Shown: in pieces, positions 8,013 through 17,930 of the stretch | Layout of the letters: each line of letters begins with the position of its first letter | How positions within the stretch are numbered: the first letter of the stretch is position 1 | Source: CAZZKF01 sp964654995 | GTDB taxonomy: Bacteria > Pseudomonadota > Alphaproteobacteria > CAZZKF01 | Reading direction: 5' to 3' | Assembly: GCA_964654995.1 (NCBI GenBank) | Contig: CAZZKF010000016.1 | Coordinates: forward strand, 1-44,106 | Length of the DNA stretch: 44,106 bases | Notes under the pieces: model-generated | Database searches by the model: none | Seen by the model: the letters and a program-made list of their open reading frames with translations, nothing else | What the model was told of the DNA's origin: nothing | Position numbers and translations under genes: made by a program

Positions 8013-8515
8013 AGACGCTTTATCTTCTGCGCCACGCCAAATCGAGCTGGAAGAACCCACGGCTCGACGACTTCGAGCGCCCCTTGAACGCCCGCGGGCG
8101 GGCCGCCGCACAGGCCCTTGGCCGGTTCATGGCGGCGCATGACATCCGGCCCGACATCGTCCTGTGCTCGGCCGCGGCGCGGGCCCGCGAAACGCTCGAC
8201 TATCTTTTCGATGCGCCGCCACCGACGCGGTTCGAGCCGGATCTCTATCTGGCGACGCCCGAGCGCCTGCTCGCTTTCGTCCGTCGCCTCGATGACCGGG
8301 CCGACAGTGCCCTGGTGATCGGCCACAATCCGGGGCTGGCAACGCTCGCCCGGGCGCTGGCCGCCAGCGCCGAGGATCGCGGCCCGGCGTCGTTTGCGGG
8401 AAAAATTCCGACCGGGGCACTGGCGGTTTTCGAGCTCGATGTCGTCGGCTGGGCCGAGGTGGCGCCGGGGCGCGCGCTGGTTGCCTCATTGACGCGCCCG
8501 CGCGATCTGGGGTAA
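8009..8515 (+). CDS. sixA: SixA-type phosphohistidine phosphatase (histidine phosphatase family)
   Basis: A 168-residue member of the histidine phosphatase superfamily. The N-terminal RHG-type motif is LLRHAKSSW with catalytic His9, and the second catalytic region is ALVIGHNPGLATLA. SixA removes phosphate from histidine phosphotransfer domains and from PTS proteins, including NPr in Escherichia coli. The start is a GTG at 8009 giving MKTLYLLRHAKSSW, the usual SixA N terminus. It overlaps the preceding stub by 4 bp, suggesting translational coupling. Family assignment is strong; the partner phosphoprotein is unknown. Confidence 0.85.
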   Translation: MKTLYLLRHAKSSWKNPRLDDFERPLNARGRAAAQALGRFMAAHDIRPDIVLCSAAARARETLDYLFDAPPPTRFEPDLYLATPERLLAFVRRLDDRADSALVIGHNPGLATLARALAASAEDRGPASFAGKIPTGALAVFELDVVGWAEVAPGRALVASLTRPRDLG

Positions 8516-8553
8516 GGGCGCAGGTAACCTTTTGCAAGTAAGCTGAGTGTCAG

Positions 8554-8579
8554 GCCCACCGCCCCGACCGTCGGTGGGC
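8554..8579. terminator. Intergenic hairpin between sixA and the patatin gene
   Basis: GCCCACCG at 8554-8561 and CGGTGGGC at 8572-8579 form perfect 8-bp arms around a 10-nt loop, about 38 bp past the sixA stop. No T-run follows, so it is not a classical intrinsic terminator. It may stabilise the sixA 3' end or act as a weak terminator. Confidence 0.35.
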
Positions 8580-8613
8580 AGGTGCCCCGGTCCTTGCGGG
8601 AAAAGAGCGTAGC

Positions 8614-11118
8614 GTGAAGGAAAAGGAACTTCGTCTGGCCCTGGTCTGCGGTGGTGGCATCTCGCTGGCCGTCTACATCCACGGGGTGACCAAGGAAATC
8701 CTCAAGGTCGTGCGGGCGTCGAAAGCCTTTCACGCGCTCGCCGATCCAGCCGAGCGCCGGCGCAAGACCTATGCCGATCTCAACCCCCACGGCGAGCGCG
8801 AATCGGACACCGAGGCGCTCTACTTCGACATCCTGAAGACCGTCGGCGAGACGCTCGACTTGCGGGTCATCGTCGACGTGGTCGGCGGCGCCTCGGCCGG
8901 CGGGATTAACGGCATTTTCCTGGCTCGCGCGCTGGCTCATGATCTGCCCATCGACCATTTGCGCGATCTGTGGCTGGCCAAGGCCGATGTGCGCGAACTG
9001 GGCGCCGCCAACGGCAATCAGGTGGGCTGGTACAAATGGATTCTTCGGCCGATCTTGAAAAGATTGCCGGAGGGCTCGCTGCGGGGCATCGGCGGCAATG
9101 TCGAGGCCAGCAAGAAGCTCTCGGCGCTGCTGCCGCTGCGCGGCATGAAACCGCCGTTCGACGGCGAGAAACTGCTGGAGATTCTCTATCAGGCGATCGC
9201 CAGCATGGACGAACCCCAGCCGGCAGCCAACCGGCGAAACTCGCTGTTGCCGGTGCGTCACGAGCTCGAGCTGTTCGTCACGCTCACCGATTTCTATGGC
9301 TACGCCCAGCATATCCCGCTCGACGACCCGCCGATGATCGAGGAGCGCGAGCACCGCCATATCCTGCGCTTCGAGTACCGCGACTGGCCGGACGGAATAT
9401 CCCTGAGCGAGTTTTCCAGCGACTGCATTCCGGCACTCGCCTTTGCGGCACGGGCAACCTCGAGCTTTCCCGGCGCCTTCGCCCCGGCCCGCATCTCGGA
9501 GGTGGATCGTCTGCTCGAGCGGCTCGGCAAACCCTGGCCCGGGCGCGAGGCGTTTCTGGAGGCCAAATTCATCCCCTACCGGCGGGCCGGCATGGACCCG
9601 ACGCGTACCGTGTTCATGGACGGCAGCGTACTCAACAACCGCCCTTTCGCCGAGGCCATCGAAGCGATCCGCGGCCATCCGGCCTATCGCCAGGTCGACC
9701 GCCGGCTGATCTACATCGATCCGCATCCGGTTCCCCCGCCACCGCCGCCATCGGGCAAGGTGCCCGGCTTCTGGCGGTCCCTGAAGGCGGCGCTTTCCGA
9801 CATTCCCCGCAACGAGCCGATCCACGACGATCTGGCCTGGATCGACGGCTTCAACCGCCGGGTGCGCCGGGCCAAGACGATCGTCGATGCGGCGCGCCCG
9901 CACATCGAAGCTCTGGTGCTGAAAACCACCGGCAGCCGCCTGCAGGCCCGCAGCATCACCGCCGACAGGGTGACCGCCTGGCGGCGCAAGGTCGGCGACC
10001 AGGCGGCGCGCGAGGTCGGCTTCGCCTATGAGGGCTATGTGCGGCTTAAGCTGGCCGGCGTGCTCGAGCATCTGGCCAGCCTGATCAACGAGTTGTGCGG
10101 ACACGCCGAAGGCACGCATGAGGCCCAGGCAACGCTCGACATCCTGCTGGCCTGGGCCGCCAATCGCGACGTGCACCCCACTGATTTGCGCAAGCCGCTG
10201 ATTTCCTTCCTGTCGAAGGAGACGCCGATCTGGGTCGATTTCCTGCGCCGCTTCGATCTCGATTACCGGCGCCGCCAGATTCGCTTCACCATTCAGACGC
10301 TCAACGAAATCTATGGCCGGTTGAGCGAGCCCGGCTTCGCCGAATTGAGCCCGACCCGGATCGATCGCTTCAAGGAGCATTTCTACGAGGCGCTGACCGC
10401 GACGCGCCGGTTTCTCGGGCCCGACTTCATGGCCGCCGATACGCGCGCCCTGGCGCTCGAGCTGTTCGCCTCCGGCACATTGGCCGAAGACGGCACCTCG
10501 CACCCCCATCACGCCGAGCGCTATGCGCGCCGCCACGAAGACAAGATCGACGAACTGATCGATGCTTTGGGCCGCGATCTCGATCTGCCGGGCCTCAGCC
10601 TCGAGGTTGACGCGATCTTCGAATATTTCGGCGACGAGCCGGGCGAGCGGACGGTACGCGCCGAGCTGTTGATCAACTACCTGGGCTTTGCCTTCTGGGA
10701 CATCACCACATTCGCCATCACCAGCTGGCGCGACCTCGGCGAGTTCGATGAAATCCGGGTGGCGCGGATCAGCCCGGATGATGCCCAGACGATTCGCAAA
10801 GGCGGTGCGCAGGCGACGCTCAAAGGCATCTCTTTGGCGCATTTTGGCGCATTTTTCAGCCGTCGTGACCGCGAAAACGACTATTTGTGGGGCCGCCTCC
10901 ACGGCGCCGAGAGGGTCATTGACATGCTGGTCAGCGCCGCCGAAATCGAAGGCGCGCACACGAACCTCAAGCCGCTGGCGCTCAAAAAACGCGCCTTTCA
11001 GATGATCCTCGAGACCGAACAGGCAAAGCTGCCCAACAGCGCTCGGCTGCTCAGGACCCTGCGCAAGGAAATTGCCGCCATCGTCACCGAGGACGACCCG
11101 CCCCCGCCGGCCGAATAG
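8614..11118 (+). CDS. Large patatin-like phospholipase/acylhydrolase
   Basis: An 834-residue protein with a split patatin domain in the first 400 residues. The oxyanion glycine motif is CGGGISLAVY (residues 12-21), the nucleophile Ser94 sits in GGASAGGING, and the catalytic Asp336 in VFMDGSVLNNRPF. A long insertion separates the two, and a helical C-terminal region of about 430 residues shows no recognised enzyme motif. The architecture matches bacterial patatin-like proteins carrying a DUF3376-type region, usually annotated as lipid acylhydrolases of unknown substrate. No signal peptide or transmembrane helix is apparent. A proline run (VPPPPPPSG, near residue 373) sits in the linker. The start is a GTG preceded by AAAAGAG; a different upstream start cannot be excluded. 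Confidence 0.8.
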   Translation: MKEKELRLALVCGGGISLAVYIHGVTKEILKVVRASKAFHALADPAERRRKTYADLNPHGERESDTEALYFDILKTVGETLDLRVIVDVVGGASAGGINGIFLARALAHDLPIDHLRDLWLAKADVRELGAANGNQVGWYKWILRPILKRLPEGSLRGIGGNVEASKKLSALLPLRGMKPPFDGEKLLEILYQAIASMDEPQPAANRRNSLLPVRHELELFVTLTDFYGYAQHIPLDDPPMIEEREHRHILRFEYRDWPDGISLSEFSSDCIPALAFAARATSSFPGAFAPARISEVDRLLERLGKPWPGREAFLEAKFIPYRRAGMDPTRTVFMDGSVLNNRPFAEAIEAIRGHPAYRQVDRRLIYIDPHPVPPPPPPSGKVPGFWRSLKAALSDIPRNEPIHDDLAWIDGFNRRVRRAKTIVDAARPHIEALVLKTTGSRLQARSITADRVTAWRRKVGDQAAREVGFAYEGYVRLKLAGVLEHLASLINELCGHAEGTHEAQATLDILLAWAANRDVHPTDLRKPLISFLSKETPIWVDFLRRFDLDYRRRQIRFTIQTLNEIYGRLSEPGFAELSPTRIDRFKEHFYEALTATRRFLGPDFMAADTRALALELFASGTLAEDGTSHPHHAERYARRHEDKIDELIDALGRDLDLPGLSLEVDAIFEYFGDEPGERTVRAELLINYLGFAFWDITTFAITSWRDLGEFDEIRVARISPDDAQTIRKGGAQATLKGISLAHFGAFFSRRDRENDYLWGRLHGAERVIDMLVSAAEIEGAHTNLKPLALKKRAFQMILETEQAKLPNSARLLRTLRKEIAAIVTEDDPPPPAE

Positions 11119-11136
11119 GGCTTAAATGGCTTGCAG

Positions 11137-11487
11137 TCAGACGTAGAAGGACTCGCCGCAGCCGCAGCGCCCCTTTTCGTTGGGATTGTTGAAGACGAAG
11201 CCGGTGACGAATTTTTCCTCGCGGAAATCCATCTCGGACCCGCGCAGCAGGTCGACCGCCTCGGGGTCGACGAAAACGATGGCACCCTTGTCTTCGACGA
11301 CATGATCGCCGGGCTGCGGCGCCGCGGCAAAATCGAAGGCATACGCGTGGCCCGAACAGCCCTGTTTGGTCACCGACAGGCGCAAGGCCACGGCCTCGCC
11401 CTGGCGTTCTGAGAGCAGCTTGCGAATGCGTGCGGCCGCCGCCTCGCTCAACGTCAGCACGTTTTCAGTCGCCACGGTGTCCGTCAT
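11137..11487 (-). CDS. sufA: A-type Fe-S carrier/insertion protein
   Basis: A 116-residue HesB/IscA-family protein. LTLSEAAAARIRKLL opens the domain, VTKQGCSGHAYAF contains the first conserved cysteine, and the C-terminal CGCGESF gives the other two. It carries Fe-S clusters from the SufBCD scaffold to client apoproteins. The start is placed at MTDTVATENV because GTTGGAGGCTGAT immediately precedes that ATG with good spacing; an in-frame ATG five codons upstream (11502) would overlap the ribosome-binding site and the sufT stop. Last gene of the SUF operon. Confidence 0.9.
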   Translation of the reverse strand: MTDTVATENVLTLSEAAAARIRKLLSERQGEAVALRLSVTKQGCSGHAYAFDFAAAPQPGDHVVEDKGAIVFVDPEAVDLLRGSEMDFREEKFVTGFVFNNPNEKGRCGCGESFYV

Positions 11488-11501
11488 ATCAGCCTCCAAC
11501 A

Positions 11502-11996
11502 TTACAACAAACCGAGCTCCAGCTTGACGTCGTCGGTCAGGCGCCCGGGATGCCAGGGCGGCTCCCACACCAACTCGAGGTCGACGTCGCGCACCCCTTC
11601 GGTCATCAGCACCACGTTTTCGACCTGCTGCGGCAGGATGTCGGCGACCGGGCACATCGGGCTGGTGAGCGTCATGCGGATCTTCACATCCCCATCGGCA
11701 TCGACGTCGAGATCGTAGATCAGCCCGAGGTCGTAAATGTTCACCGGAATCTCGGGGTCGTAAACGGTGCGCAGCGCGGCAATGACGCGGGTCTCGAGAT
11801 CGTCCTCCTGCGCGTCGCCGGCGCCCGGCGTCTCGCCAGGATCTGAGGCTGCCGCTTCAGGTTCGGCAGACGGCGGAGCCGCCGTCGCCTGCGTCTCGGA
11901 CGCCGGTGCGTCCGAGGCAAAGCCCTCGCCGGTGCCGTCGCCCTGCGGTTCACGATCGTCTGTGCCGCTCAAGAATTTGTCCATGAACCCCGTCAT
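11502..11996 (-). CDS. sufT: SufT/MIP18 (DUF59) Fe-S assembly protein with a disordered N terminus
   Basis: A 164-residue protein whose C-terminal 100 residues are the MIP18/DUF59 fold: LRTVYDPEIPVNIYDLGLIYDLDV, then TLTSPMCPVADILPQQVE with the reactive DPE and CP residues. SufT proteins help mature [4Fe-4S] enzymes. The first 65 residues are acidic and rich in Ala, Pro, Ser and Gly, probably unstructured; many homologues lack such a long leader. It sits between sufU and sufA, with short gaps of 13 and 14 bp. A large set of Fe-S enzymes encoded in the same window would be natural clients, which is inference. Confidence 0.87.
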   Translation of the reverse strand: MTGFMDKFLSGTDDREPQGDGTGEGFASDAPASETQATAAPPSAEPEAAASDPGETPGAGDAQEDDLETRVIAALRTVYDPEIPVNIYDLGLIYDLDVDADGDVKIRMTLTSPMCPVADILPQQVENVVLMTEGVRDVDLELVWEPPWHPGRLTDDVKLELGLL

Positions 11997-12009
11997 CTCT
12001 TGACGTCCT

Positions 12010-12456
12010 CTATTCGGTGCTGATTTCGGCCTCGCGGCCGTCGAGCGCCGCATTCAGCGTATGCCAGGCCAAGGTCGCGCATTTGACCCGCATGGGAAAT
12101 TCCTGGACGCCGGCAAACACCGCCAGCTTGTCCATGCCATCCCCGTCGATGGTGCCGTGGCCGGTCACCAGATTGTGGAACCGCTCGAACATCTCGTGCG
12201 CCTCGTCCAGCGTCCGCCCTTTGAGCATTTCCGTCATGATCGAGGCCGAGGCCATCGAAATGGCGCAGCCCGAGCCCTCGAACCGCACGTCCTGAACCCG
12301 GCCGTCGTCGAGCTTCAGGCGGACGATCAGGCGATCGCCGCACAGCGGGTTGTTACCCACCGCCTGGCGGTTGGCATCCGGCAGCGGCCCGTAGTTGCGC
12401 GGCTCGCGGCCGTGCTCCAGGATCACTTCCTGATAAAGATCGCGCAGCTCCGACAT
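12010..12456 (-). CDS. sufU: SufU-type Fe-S scaffold / sulfur-transfer protein
   Basis: A 148-residue IscU-like protein. Conserved cysteines lie in NPLCGDRL, FEGSGCAISMASASIMTEML and RVKCATLAW, the three positions that bind zinc or cluster in SufU. It takes sulfur from SufS and passes it to SufBCD. The insertion between the second and third cysteines is typical of SufU rather than IscU. The start ATG (12456) overlaps the sufS stop as ATGA, so the two are translationally coupled. Confidence 0.9.
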   Translation of the reverse strand: MSELRDLYQEVILEHGREPRNYGPLPDANRQAVGNNPLCGDRLIVRLKLDDGRVQDVRFEGSGCAISMASASIMTEMLKGRTLDEAHEMFERFHNLVTGHGTIDGDGMDKLAVFAGVQEFPMRVKCATLAWHTLNAALDGREAEISTE

Positions 12457-13727
12457 CAGCCGAAAATCTCCCGTACCCTGGCCAGCCCGTCGATCAGCGC
12501 GTCGACGTCGGCGCGGGTGTTGTAGATCCCGAAGGAGGCGCGAACCATGGCGCTCACCCCGAAGCGGTCCATGGTCGGCTGGGCGCAATGATGGCCGGCC
12601 CGGACCGCCACCCCGCAACTGTCCAATATGGTGCCGACATCGTGCGGATGCACGCCGTCAACGGCGAACGAGATGATCGCGCCCTTGTCGGGCGAGGTGC
12701 CGAAGATGCGCAGGCTGTTCAGGGCGACGAGCCGCCCGGTCGCATAGTCGAGCAGGTCCTGCTCGTGCGCACCAATCGCATCGAAGCCCAGCGCCTGCAC
12801 ATAATCGATTGCCGCACCGAGCCCGATGGCCCCGACGATATTGGGGGTGCCGGCCTCGAACTTGTGGGGAATGTCGTTGTACGTCGTCTCATCGAAGGTG
12901 ACCGAGCGGATCATGTCGCCGCCGCCCTGATAGGGCGGCATCGCTTCCAGCAATTCGGCACGCGCGTAAAGGACGCCGATGCCGGTCGGCCCATAAAGCT
13001 TGTGACCGGAAAAAACGTAGAAGTCGGCGCCCAGGGCTTGTACGTCGACGCGCATGTGGGGCACCGCCTGGCAGCCGTCAACCAGGACTGGCACGCCGCG
13101 CTCATGGGCCAGTTCGATGATCTCGGCCAACGGCGTGATCGTGCCCAGCGCGTTCGACATGTGGGTGATCGCCACCAGCCGGGTGCGCGGGCCCAGGCAC
13201 GCCTTGAACGCCGCCACCTCGATGGCACCCGAGTCGCTCACCGGCACCACCCGCAAGACAATGCCGATCTGGTCGCGCAGCATCTGCCAGGGCACGATGT
13301 TGGAATGGTGCTCGATCTCCGAAAGCACCACCTCGTCGCCTTCCTGCAACCGGCTGCGGCCATAGGTCTGGGCGACCAGATTGATGGCCTCTGTCGCCCC
13401 GCGAACAAAGATGATTTCGCGGGCTTCACGCGCATTCAACAGCCCGCGCACCTTGTCGCGTGCCTGTTCGTAGGCCTCGGTCGCCTTCTGGCTGAGCTCG
13501 TAGACGCCACGGTGAATATTGGCGTAGGCCGTCTCATAGGTCTCGCGCATCGCCTCGATCACGCACTTCGGCTTCTGGGCGCTGGCGGCAGAGTCGAGAA
13601 AGACCAGCGGCCGGCTGCGCATCGGCCGGGCGAGAATCGGAAAATCGGCGCGGATCGCCTCGACATCGTAGCCGCTATCCACCGGCGTTGGCCGCAAGGC
13701 CCGCGCCTCGTCAGGCATCACACTCAT
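12456..13727 (-). CDS. sufS: Cysteine desulfurase SufS
   Basis: A 423-residue PLP-dependent group II cysteine desulfurase that supplies persulfide sulfur for Fe-S assembly. LDSAASAQKP is the N-terminal signature, SEIEHHSNIVPWQ the cofactor-stacking histidine region, FYVFSGHKLYGPTGIGVLY carries the PLP lysine, and VAVRAGHHCAQPTM holds the catalytic cysteine on the short type II loop. Length and order within suf are standard. It overlaps both sufD upstream (ATGA) and sufU downstream, forming a tightly coupled block. Confidence 0.94.
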   Translation of the reverse strand: MSVMPDEARALRPTPVDSGYDVEAIRADFPILARPMRSRPLVFLDSAASAQKPKCVIEAMRETYETAYANIHRGVYELSQKATEAYEQARDKVRGLLNAREAREIIFVRGATEAINLVAQTYGRSRLQEGDEVVLSEIEHHSNIVPWQMLRDQIGIVLRVVPVSDSGAIEVAAFKACLGPRTRLVAITHMSNALGTITPLAEIIELAHERGVPVLVDGCQAVPHMRVDVQALGADFYVFSGHKLYGPTGIGVLYARAELLEAMPPYQGGGDMIRSVTFDETTYNDIPHKFEAGTPNIVGAIGLGAAIDYVQALGFDAIGAHEQDLLDYATGRLVALNSLRIFGTSPDKGAIISFAVDGVHPHDVGTILDSCGVAVRAGHHCAQPTMDRFGVSAMVRASFGIYNTRADVDALIDGLARVREIFG

Positions 13728-15073
13728 GCCACCTTCTCCTCAACGTTCTCCTGCCCGGGAAGCCAGCGGGCAAGCGCCGCATCCACCCAGTCACGCAGGC
13801 CTTCGTGCTCCACCGTTTCCACGACCTCGCGCAGGAAACCCTGGATCAGCAGGGCACGGGCCGCGTCTTCTGCGATCCCGCGGGCCCGCAGGTAGAACAA
13901 CATGTCGGCATCCAGTTCGCCGACGGTGGCGCCATGCGAGCATTTGACATCGTCGGCGTGAATTTCAAGCTCCGGCTTGGCGATGGCTTCGGCCTCGCGC
14001 GACAGCAGCAGATTGCGGCTCGATTGATGGGCATCAGTATGCTGGGCGCCGGGCCGCACCCGGGTAAGGCCCTGGAAAATGGTACGCGTCTTGCCGGCGA
14101 GCACGTTGCGATAGGTCTGCTCACTGCGGCATTCGGGCGCCACGTGATCGATACGCGCGGTGGCGTCCAGAAGCTGGCCCGGCGCCGCCAGCGCAATGCC
14201 GCCAAGGGCGCATTCGCCGCCTTCGCCGGCGAGTTCGGCTGTCACCTCGTTGCGCGCCAGGCAGCCACCGGCGGCCAGGGAAAAGCCGTTCATGCGGGCC
14301 TCGGCGCCCAGGTGCACCCGGGTCCGCGCAATATGCCAGGCGTGCGGTGCCTCTTCCTGCATCTTGACGTGCTCGATGCGGGCGCCATCAGCAAGGTTCA
14401 GATCGAGAACCACATTTGTCCAGTAGCCGTCGCCGCCGGCGCTCGCGAACCATTCGACGATGGTCGCCCGGCTGCCCGGGCCGGCGTCGATGACATGGCG
14501 CAGATGGCAGGCCTTGCCGGCCGTCCGGCGGGTGGCGAGATGGACCAGCACGATCGGCACATCCACCGTGCAGTTCTCGCCCAAGCGAATGACGGCGCCA
14601 TCGGTAAAGCACGCCGCATTCAGCGCAACGAGCGATTCGGACGGACCGCGCGGCGCCCCATCCACATCAAGTGCGGGGCGCAGGGTCTCGGGCGCCTGCT
14701 GGAGCCGGGTGGCGAGATTGCTGATCTCAAGTCCGTCCGGCAGATCGGCAAGTGACGACAACGCCCGCGCAAAGGCCCCGTCCACAAAGACCAGACGCAG
14801 GCCCGCCGGCAGATCGGCCAGCACCTCGGCGGCCCCATCGGTTGCCACCGCGCCCGGGGCCATGGGCACAAGCTCCGCTTCCGCCAGCTTGCCGAGGCGC
14901 GTGTAACGCCAGTCTTCGACCCTGGGGCCGGGAAAGCCCGATTGCCGGAAGGCCTCGATCCCCGCTTTACGCACGGTATCGAGCCACTCGAGCCCGGCGC
15001 CGGGCAGGCTGGCGCGCATCGCCTCGAAGCCGGCGACGTGGCTTTTCGTGTGCGGGGCGGTCAGCGCCTTCAT
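13724..15073 (-). CDS. sufD: Fe-S scaffold subunit SufD
   Basis: A 449-residue SufB/SufD-family protein that forms the SufBC2D scaffold with SufB and the ATPase SufC. The C-terminal beta-helix core is visible with KPELEIHADDVKCSHGATVGELD, the conserved SufB/D block containing the HADDVKCSHG motif, followed by LFYLRARGIAEDAARALLIQGF. The N-terminal region is more divergent, as is usual for SufD, with GPRVEDWRYTRLG typical of SufD N termini. It overlaps sufC (ATGA) upstream and sufS downstream. Confidence 0.92.
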   Translation of the reverse strand: MKALTAPHTKSHVAGFEAMRASLPGAGLEWLDTVRKAGIEAFRQSGFPGPRVEDWRYTRLGKLAEAELVPMAPGAVATDGAAEVLADLPAGLRLVFVDGAFARALSSLADLPDGLEISNLATRLQQAPETLRPALDVDGAPRGPSESLVALNAACFTDGAVIRLGENCTVDVPIVLVHLATRRTAGKACHLRHVIDAGPGSRATIVEWFASAGGDGYWTNVVLDLNLADGARIEHVKMQEEAPHAWHIARTRVHLGAEARMNGFSLAAGGCLARNEVTAELAGEGGECALGGIALAAPGQLLDATARIDHVAPECRSEQTYRNVLAGKTRTIFQGLTRVRPGAQHTDAHQSSRNLLLSREAEAIAKPELEIHADDVKCSHGATVGELDADMLFYLRARGIAEDAARALLIQGFLREVVETVEHEGLRDWVDAALARWLPGQENVEEKVA

Positions 15074-15837
15074 GCCGCGCTCACCCGGTCTTGCGCATAG
15101 TCGGCATAGCCCTGTGCTTCCAGCTCATGGGCCAGCTCCTTGCCGCCCGACTTGCGGATCTTGCCGAAGGCGAGCACGTGCACCCGGTCCGGCACGACAT
15201 AATCGAGAAGCCGCTGGTAATGGGTGATCAGCAGGATCGCGCGTTCCGGCCCGCGCAGGCGGTTGATACCGTCGGCGACGATCTTGAGGGCATCGATATC
15301 GAGCCCGGAATCGGTTTCATCGAGGACGGCCAGCACCGGATCCAGCATCGCCATCTGGATGATCTCGTTGCGTTTTTTCTCGCCGCCCGAGAAGCCGACG
15401 TTGACGGCCCGCTTGAGCAGCGCGTCATCGACCTCCAGCTCGGCCGCCTTTGCGCGCACCAGTTTGAGGAAATCCATGGCGTCCAGTTCCGGCTCGCCGC
15501 GGTATTTGCGCACCGCGTTGACCGCTGATTTGAGGAACTGCATGCCGCTCACCCCGGGAATTTCGACCGGGTACTGAAAGCCCAGAAACAGACCGCGCCG
15601 GGCGCGTTCTTCGGGGGCCAGCGCCAGCAAGTCCTCGCCCTGGAAACGGATCGTGCCCTTGGTGATCTCATAGCCGTCGCGCCCGGCGATCACGTGCGCC
15701 AGCGTGCTTTTGCCCGAGCCATTGGGCCCCATGATGGCGTGGACCTCGCCGGCGTCGATCGACAGATCGATGCCGGTGAGAATCGGCTTGTCCTCGACAC
15801 GCACATGCAGGTCGCGAATTTCAAGAATGCTCATCAT
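15070..15837 (-). CDS. sufC: Fe-S assembly ATPase SufC
   Basis: A 255-residue cytosolic ABC-type ATPase that drives the conformational changes of the SufBCD scaffold. Walker A is GPNGSGKSTLAHV (near residue 38), the ABC signature FSGGEKKRNEIIQMA, and Walker B AVLDETDSGLDIDAL. The FSGGEKKR and DETDSGLD forms are specific to SufC rather than transporters, and no membrane partner is encoded. ATG at 15837 (MMSILEIRDLHV); the second Met is an equally good start. Confidence 0.95.
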   Translation of the reverse strand: MMSILEIRDLHVRVEDKPILTGIDLSIDAGEVHAIMGPNGSGKSTLAHVIAGRDGYEITKGTIRFQGEDLLALAPEERARRGLFLGFQYPVEIPGVSGMQFLKSAVNAVRKYRGEPELDAMDFLKLVRAKAAELEVDDALLKRAVNVGFSGGEKKRNEIIQMAMLDPVLAVLDETDSGLDIDALKIVADGINRLRGPERAILLITHYQRLLDYVVPDRVHVLAFGKIRKSGGKELAHELEAQGYADYAQDRVSAA

Positions 15838-15850
15838 CCAGTCCCTCGGG

Positions 15851-17326
<1,476 letters not shown>

Positions 17327-17331
17327 ATCCC

Positions 17332-17793
17332 TCAGTTGATCCGATCGCGCGGGCGCGGCGCATCCGAGCCGGTGAGCGGAAAGGTCAGCGCCGGACAGGC
17401 CAGATCGGCAAGCGTCACGTCATTGAGCGCCCGCTTGACCGCCTCGTTGATCTTCTGCCAGTAGCCGCGGACCCGACAGGAGGTTTCCAGCTCGCACAGA
17501 CCGGGGCCTTCCTCGATGCATTCGGTCAAGGCCACCGGCCCGTCGACGACCCGGACGATATCGGCGACCGTGATATCGGACGGCGGCCGGGCGAGCGAAA
17601 AACCACCGCCCTGGCCGCGATGCGAACGCAACAGCTTGGCGCGTCCCATCAGCCCGAGGATCTTGCTCACCGTTGGCATCGGAATGGCGGTGCCGGCCGC
17701 CACATCGGCGGCGTTGTGAACGTCATCCGGATTGGCCGCCAGATGGCTCATCAGCACGACCGCATAATCGGCCAGACGGGTGAGGCGTATCAT
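17332..17793 (-). CDS. Rrf2-family Fe-S-sensing repressor of the SUF operon
   Basis: A 153-residue Rrf2 regulator. The winged-helix region (MIRLTRLADYAVVLMSHLA, then IPMPTVSKILGLMGRAKLL) is followed by the SHRGQGGGFSLARPPSDI wing and three cysteines at 92, 100 and 106, the spacing used by IscR-like proteins to hold a [2Fe-2S] cluster. As first gene of the suf operon it probably senses Fe-S status and represses its own operon, as proposed for alphaproteobacterial IscR/SufR-type proteins. The start is placed at 17793, with AAAGGA seven bases upstream; an in-frame ATG at 17817 lacks a ribosome-binding site. Confidence 0.88.
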   Translation of the reverse strand: MIRLTRLADYAVVLMSHLAANPDDVHNAADVAAGTAIPMPTVSKILGLMGRAKLLRSHRGQGGGFSLARPPSDITVADIVRVVDGPVALTECIEEGPGLCELETSCRVRGYWQKINEAVKRALNDVTLADLACPALTFPLTGSDAPRPRDRIN

Positions 17794-17797
17794 CGGC

Positions 17798-17816
17798 TGT
17801 CCTTTCAAATCGGACA
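17798..17816. promoter_or_regulatory. Candidate operator and 5' region of the SUF operon
   Basis: On the minus strand TGTCC-GATTTGAAA-GGACA forms 5-bp inverted arms spaced by 9 bp, directly over the rrf2 ribosome-binding site. Upstream, on the same strand, are TATAAG (17849-17844) and TTGACA (17862-17857) in an AT-rich stretch between rrf2 and boxD. Their mutual spacing does not make a standard promoter, so the exact start is left open. The palindrome may be an autoregulatory site for the Rrf2 protein. Confidence 0.3.
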
Positions 17817-17930
17817 AAAATGGTCTTGTATGAGAAATGGCAACTTATATCCTCCATGTCAATGGCATAAAGTGCCGCAGGGCCTTTGGTTTGCTGCGCG
17901 TCAGGCCGGGCGTGGCCCGAACAGCGGTCT

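Noticed and set aside
8245..10959. 904-codon minus frame opposite the patatin gene
   Set aside because: Antisense shadow; the plus frame has the full patatin catalytic motifs.
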